From the NCBI GenBank assembly GCA_037446495.1, contig JBBIIL010000024.1:1-41989 (forward strand): 41,989 bases of DNA, in the 5' to 3' direction. Positions 38,465-41,989 of the stretch are shown here, piece after piece. A program made the translations under genes and the position numbers. The notes under the pieces were generated by a model, which saw only the letters and a list, made by a program, of their open reading frames with translations, was not told the origin of the DNA and did not search any database. Within the stretch, counting starts at the first letter, position 1. Every line of letters begins with the position of its first letter. The stretch is from CAIXZV01 sp037446495. GTDB lineage: Bacteria; Chloroflexota; Limnocylindria; Limnocylindrales; CSP1-4.

Positions 38465-39759
38465 GCCGTCTCCTCGGGCGGGTCCCAGGCGAGCGCCACG
38501 TTGCCGATGCGCACGTCGTCGCCTCGGCGCACGCCGGCCTTGCGCAGCGCACGGTCCACCCCGAGACGAAGCAGTTCGCGCTGGAAGCGCTCGGCCGACT
38601 CCTCGTTGTCGAAGTTCGTCTGGACGGCCAGCCGCTCGATGCGCTTGCCGCGCACCAGGAAGCCGTCGTCGTCGCGCTCAACCGTGAAGCCGTCTCCGGC
38701 CGCCTCGAGCCGGTGGACGACCACGCCGGCGGGATCGGGCGGCTCGGCCAGGGACTCGGCATCGGGGAGCATCGAGCCAACCGCGGCCCGCAGCGCGTCG
38801 AGCCCCTCGCCGGTGTCGGCGGAGATCGCGACGACGCCGCGCCCCGCGGCGCGCCCGGCCGACTGGAACGCGGGCCATGCCTCGCGCGCAACCGGCAGGT
38901 CCATCTTGTTGAACACAACCAGCATGGGCTTCTCGAGCAGCGCCGGATCGTGCGCCTCGAGCTCGTCGCGGATGACGTCGTGGTCCCACTGCGGGTCGCG
39001 CGCCGAGCCGTCCACGACGTGCAGCAGAACCCGTGTGCGCTCGACGTGACGCAGGAAGGCGTGGCCGAGACCGAGGCCGTCAGACGCACCCTCGATCAGC
39101 CCGGGAACGTCGGCGATGGTCGGCCGGCGGCCGTCATCGACGCCCATGTCGAGCACGCCGAGATTGGGCTCGAGCGTGGTGAACGGGTAGGGCGCGATCT
39201 TCGGCCTCGCCGCGGTCAGCGCCGCAAGCAGCGTCGACTTGCCGGCATTCGGCAGGCCCACCAGGCCGACGTCAGCGATCAGCCGCAGCTCGAGGCGGAA
39301 CGACAGCTCCTCGCCCGGCTCGCCGCGCTGGGCGTGCTTGGGCGCCTGGTGCGTCGCCGTGGCGAAGTGGACATTGCCCAGGCCACCCCGACCGCCGCGT
39401 GCCACCATTGCCTCCTGACCTACGGCCACGAGGTCCGCAACGAGCGCGCCGGACACCTCGTCGATGACCGCGGTGCCGGGCGGCACTGGGAGGACCAGGT
39501 CCTCGCCCGCCTTGCCGTGGCGCTTCTGGCGCTCCCCGCTGCCGCCGGGCGTGGCCTCGAAGCGGTGCTTGAACCGGAAATCGCGCAGGGTCGTCTGGCC
39601 AGCGTCAACGCGCAGGTACACGGAACCGCCGCGGCCCCCGTCGCCTCCGTCAGGGCCGCCGCGAGGCACGTGCGCCTCGCGTCGCATGGTTGAAGCACCA
39701 TCGCCCCCGGCGCCGGCGCGCACGACGATGCGGACTTCATCAAGGAACATGGCTGGCAT
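38461..39759 (-). CDS. obg: GTPase Obg (CgtA)
   Basis: A protein of 432 aa acting in large ribosomal subunit assembly and stress control. The Gly-rich Obg domain opens with FLDEVRIVVRAGAGGDGAST and VPRGGPDGGDGGRGGSVYL. The G domain has GLPNAGKST (168-176), FTTLEPNLG and DVPGLIEGA. A C-terminal OCT domain (GFTVERDDDGFLVRGKRIER, then LGVDRALRKAGVRRGDDVRI) completes the protein. rplU-rpmA, often upstream, are not present; a terminator separates it from the peptidase gene. Confidence 0.97.
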   Translation of the reverse strand: MPAMFLDEVRIVVRAGAGGDGASTMRREAHVPRGGPDGGDGGRGGSVYLRVDAGQTTLRDFRFKHRFEATPGGSGERQKRHGKAGEDLVLPVPPGTAVIDEVSGALVADLVAVGQEAMVARGGRGGLGNVHFATATHQAPKHAQRGEPGEELSFRLELRLIADVGLVGLPNAGKSTLLAALTAARPKIAPYPFTTLEPNLGVLDMGVDDGRRPTIADVPGLIEGASDGLGLGHAFLRHVERTRVLLHVVDGSARDPQWDHDVIRDELEAHDPALLEKPMLVVFNKMDLPVAREAWPAFQSAGRAAGRGVVAISADTGEGLDALRAAVGSMLPDAESLAEPPDPAGVVVHRLEAAGDGFTVERDDDGFLVRGKRIERLAVQTNFDNEESAERFQRELLRLGVDRALRKAGVRRGDDVRIGNVALAWDPPEETA

Positions 39760-39790
39760 TCTCGCACGGGCTCGCCCCGAAACGGCAACC

Positions 39791-39810
39791 GCCCCCGGCA
39801 GACCGGGGGC
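39791..39810 (-). terminator. Terminator between the LysM/M23 gene and obg
   Basis: GCCCCCGG (39791-39798) and CCGGGGGC (39803-39810) form a perfect 8-bp stem with a 4-base loop, 24 bases past the end of the leftward peptidase gene and before obg. No strong T-tract follows. Confidence 0.7.
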
Positions 39811-39834
39811 AGTTGATGGCAGGCGGGGATTGGG

Positions 39835-41211
39835 CTAGAGGTAGTTGAGCGGGTTCATCCGCTGGCCGCCATTCCAGATCGGGCCGATCCACACCTCGAA
39901 GTGGAGGTGTGGGCCGGTGGCGTCGCCGCTCTGGCCGATCCTGCCAACCTGCGTGCCGCGGCCGACCGAGTCACCAACGCCGACCAGGATCGCGGACAGG
40001 TGGTTGTAGGTCGTGTACATGTCGCCCCCGTGGCTGATCCACACCTGCCACCCGCCGCCATTGCTCTTCCAGCCGGCGAAGGTGACCCTCCCGCCGGCAG
40101 CCGCGACGACCGTGGAGCCGTAGTCCGCGGCGATGTCGATTGCCCAGTGGCCGTAGTGGTAGTACTGGCTGATGTAGTTATTGCCGCCGACGACGGGCCA
40201 GGTCAGCCGGCCGCCGTTGTACTGGCCGCCGACACCCGACGTACTCCCGCCGCCGCGGACGGGGGTCGCGGGGGCACTGTGCGACTGCGCGCTGGACGTG
40301 GTGGCGGGCCTGACGACCGGCTTCGGGGTGGCGATGGGCGCCCCCTGGGCGCCGGGGAGGATGAGAACCTGGCCCTGGACCAGTGTCGAGTCGGACAGCT
40401 GGTTGATGTCCACGATGCTCTTGGCGGCCACGCCATACTTCGACGCGAGCGAGTCCAGGGTGTCCGACACGCCGACCGTGATGATCAGGCCGTTCGCGGG
40501 CGGCACCTTGACCAGCTGGCCCACGTGGAGATCGGTCTTCGACTTCATGACGGCCTGGTTGGCCCACCACAGCGTCATCATCGAGATGTGGAACCTGGCC
40601 GAGATCATCGTGAGCGTGTCACCGCTCTTCACGCGGTACATCTGGATCAGCGATGCGCCGTCCTCGACCGTGGTCTCTGGGGCGTAGCCCGTGATCAGCG
40701 TGCCGTCCTGCGTGATGGTCCCGGTGTTCGCCGATGGCGTCGGCGTCGGCGTCGCAGGCTGCACGGCCACGCCCAAGGGCAGGGAGACCGGCTGGAAGCT
40801 CGGAGTCGACTCCTGGGTGGAGTCCATCGCAGCCACAGCGCCCGGATCGTTGGTGGCGTCGATGGAGCGGACGCCACCGTTGATCGCGAGGCGGGGGCTG
40901 GTCATGGTGCCCTGCGCCGCGCCTGCCGCGCCAGCAGGCGTGCTGGGCAGGAGGGCGAGCAGGGAGGCGACGGCGACGATGGCCGCAACGACGATGGGGA
41001 GGGCGCGCTCAGCCGTGGTGAACGGGCGGACCGCCGCAGCGAGCGAAGCGCTCAGCGTGCCGGCGGGAGCAGCGGCGGAACGACCAAGCCGCGAGCCGAG
41101 CCCCTCAAGGAAGGCAGCGGTCATGCGGTTGACGCGGGTCGCGAGTGACACGCGGCGGGCGGGGCGCGGGTGGCTGACCCGACGACCGACGCCGTCAGAG
41201 TGCTTCTGCAA
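39835..41211 (-). CDS. LysM-repeat M23 family metallopeptidase (peptidoglycan hydrolase)
   Basis: A protein of 458 aa. A basic cytoplasmic N-terminus (about 65 aa) and a membrane helix (IVVAAIVAVASLLALLPS, 73-90) export the rest. LysM 1 spans 192-237 (YRVKSGDTLTMISARFHISM) and LysM 2 spans 244-287. The C-terminal M23 domain carries the zinc ligands in HWAID (355-359) and HLHFE (435-439), so it should be an active endopeptidase cutting peptidoglycan cross-bridges. The TTG start at 41211 is supported by AGGAGG five bases upstream. A long leader precedes it. Confidence 0.95.
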   Translation of the reverse strand: MQKHSDGVGRRVSHPRPARRVSLATRVNRMTAAFLEGLGSRLGRSAAAPAGTLSASLAAAVRPFTTAERALPIVVAAIVAVASLLALLPSTPAGAAGAAQGTMTSPRLAINGGVRSIDATNDPGAVAAMDSTQESTPSFQPVSLPLGVAVQPATPTPTPSANTGTITQDGTLITGYAPETTVEDGASLIQMYRVKSGDTLTMISARFHISMMTLWWANQAVMKSKTDLHVGQLVKVPPANGLIITVGVSDTLDSLASKYGVAAKSIVDINQLSDSTLVQGQVLILPGAQGAPIATPKPVVRPATTSSAQSHSAPATPVRGGGSTSGVGGQYNGGRLTWPVVGGNNYISQYYHYGHWAIDIAADYGSTVVAAAGGRVTFAGWKSNGGGWQVWISHGGDMYTTYNHLSAILVGVGDSVGRGTQVGRIGQSGDATGPHLHFEVWIGPIWNGGQRMNPLNYL

Positions 41212-41545
41212 TACGGCCTCCTGGGGGAGGATCGAGCGCGGGGACGGTCCCGGGCGCCTGTACTAATCCCCTCGGGTGCTGGTCGCGGAAGGAGCTGATG
41301 TTGCCGCGGATGGCGTCCCTGCAGCCAACTCCAACCACGGGACCTTAACAGACCGCTGAGCGCTAGGTCAAACGACGCGCCCTTGACCAGAGGGGGGTCG
41401 GGAGGCCTTTTCTCCCGGGCAATAGGTCCCGAACCTAGGTAAACCACCCACGTTTGTGCGACGGTGAACGTTTCCTAACCTACCGGGCCGTCACACAAGG
41501 GGCGTCTTCGGGCGTCGGCAGCGCCCCGCCGGCCGGGGTGTTGCG
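41212..41545 (-). other. Long leader or intergenic region with possible RNA structure
   Basis: This 334-bp gap lies between rho and the LysM/M23 gene, both leftward. Read leftward it contains CGGGACCT (41431-41424) complementary to AGGTCCCG (41345-41338), enclosing the hairpins CGGGAG/CTCCCG (41417-41412 with 41404-41399) and GGTCAA/TTGACC (41388-41383 with 41371-41366). Such nesting suggests a structured 5' leader. It lacks the conserved segments of the c-di-AMP ydaO riboswitch that often precedes cell-wall hydrolases, so I do not assign a class. Confidence 0.35.
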
Positions 41546-41989
41546 TCAGTCGAGCGGCTTGTTGAGCGAGCCCAGGAACTGCGCGTTGGTCTCGGTCTTG
41601 GCGATCCGGTTGAGCAGCAGCTCAATGCCCTCGTTGGTGCCGACCGCGGACAGCATCCGCCGCATCGTCCAGACCATCTTGAGCGTCCCCTCCTCCAGGA
41701 GCAGCTCCTCGCGGCGGGTGCCGGACCGCTGGACGTCGATCGCCGGGAAGATGCGCTTCTCCGCAAGCTTGCGGTCGAGGATCAGCTCCGAGTTGCCGGT
41801 GCCCTTGAACTCCTCGTAGATGACGTCGTCCATGCGCGAGCCGGTGTCCACGAGGCAGGTGGCGATGATCGTGAGCGAGCCGCCCTCCTCGATCTTGCGC
41901 GCGGCGCCGAAGAACCGCTTGGGCGGGTAGAGCGCGTGGTCCTGCTGGCCCGCCACTTCCTGGCCCGCTACGGCCAGCAGCTCAAGGGG
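41546..41989 (-). CDS. rho: Transcription termination factor Rho, C-terminal part
   Basis: Only the C-terminal ~135 residues are recognisable as Rho. The RecA-fold blocks are PPKRFFGAARKIEEGGSLTI, the R-loop region SRMDDVIYEEFKGTGNSEL and DRKLAEKRIFPAIDVQRSGT, followed by REELLL and the usual helical end. The remainder of the gene lies beyond the window. The first ~50 bases at the window edge read LELLAVAGQEVAGQQDHAL, which does not match the expected Rho sequence before the ALYPPKRF block, so the edge may be a junction. Confidence 0.93.
   Translation of the reverse strand, partial: PLELLAVAGQEVAGQQDHALYPPKRFFGAARKIEEGGSLTIIATCLVDTGSRMDDVIYEEFKGTGNSELILDRKLAEKRIFPAIDVQRSGTRREELLLEEGTLKMVWTMRRMLSAVGTNEGIELLLNRIAKTETNAQFLGSLNKPLD

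Noticed and set aside
41212..41545. c-di-AMP (ydaO) or c-di-GMP riboswitch upstream of the M23 gene
   Set aside because: The conserved segments of these classes (for example the GGTGAAT-like and CAGCTAACC-like blocks of ydaO) are not found on the leftward strand.
1..41989. CRISPR arrays, insertion sequences, prophage genes
   Set aside because: No regularly spaced repeat array, transposase, integrase or phage structural gene was seen; the tandem repeats at 1675, 23678 and 32797 have no spacers.

Overview
This is about 42 kb of very GC-rich bacterial DNA (coding third positions are overwhelmingly G or C) with densely packed genes. GTG and TTG starts, TGATG/ATGA/GTGA stop-start overlaps and apparently leaderless starts are common. 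The gene set includes an F420-type LLM oxidoreductase, a class-II-aldolase protein, comEA-comEC-holA, obg-nadD-rsfS, a LysM/M23 hydrolase and an OmpR-type regulator with a degenerate receiver. This fits a Chloroflexota lineage such as Candidatus Limnocylindria, or possibly an actinobacterium. That placement is inference from gene content and composition, not from a marker comparison. The window begins inside a tRNA gene and ends inside rho.

Layout. 1-143: end of tRNA-Ala(CGC) and a full tRNA-Tyr(GTA). 336-1616 (-): AAA/DUF4143 ATPase preceded by three 23-bp direct repeats. 2068-3263 (-): VOC protein, ArsR regulator and SnoaL-like protein, with a palindromic operator. 3393-4427 (+): membrane protein plus winged-helix regulator behind a promoter containing a duplicated operator. 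4497-6044: truncated ABC ATPase, gene debris and a DUF1622 protein. 6276-10191 (+): three-gene locus of an RnfD/NqrB-like membrane protein, an AhpD-like CxxC protein and a secreted CRTAC1/ASPIC protein, followed by a small secreted protein. 10926-12295 (+): ECF sigma factor and probable membrane partner. 12373-13161 (-): YgjP-like metallopeptidase.

13414-24700 looks like a stress and carbohydrate island. A leftward unit runs small ORF, AI-2E-type permease, small ORFs, zwf, GH15 glucoamylase. Rightward genes are an ArsB-type permease with UspA, an atypical response regulator, YggT, GlsB/YeaQ/YmgE, CsbD with a membrane tail, and DUF421. Two copies of one 23-bp palindrome (TGTCATGACG-N3-CGTCATG...) sit in its two divergent intergenic regions, 3.1 kb apart, and suggest a shared regulator.

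24752-26619 (-): AbiE-type toxin-antitoxin pair whose toxin has lost its normal C-terminus. 26876-26951: tRNA-Ala(GGC) with terminator. 27042-31810: leuS, class II aldolase (-), LLM oxidoreductase. 31965-36877 (+): comEA, comEC, HD-domain protein and holA; the comEC frame has no stop codon and continues in frame through holA. 36958-39759 (-): zinc-ribbon protein, then obg-nadD-rsfS. 39835-41989 (-): LysM/M23 endopeptidase behind a leader with possible RNA structure, and the C-terminal part of rho.

Most promising for new biology are the RnfD-like/AhpD-like/CRTAC1 locus, the two-site palindrome with its stress genes and small ORFs, and the stop-less comEC-holA frame. All functional names come from recognising motifs by eye; no database search was run.
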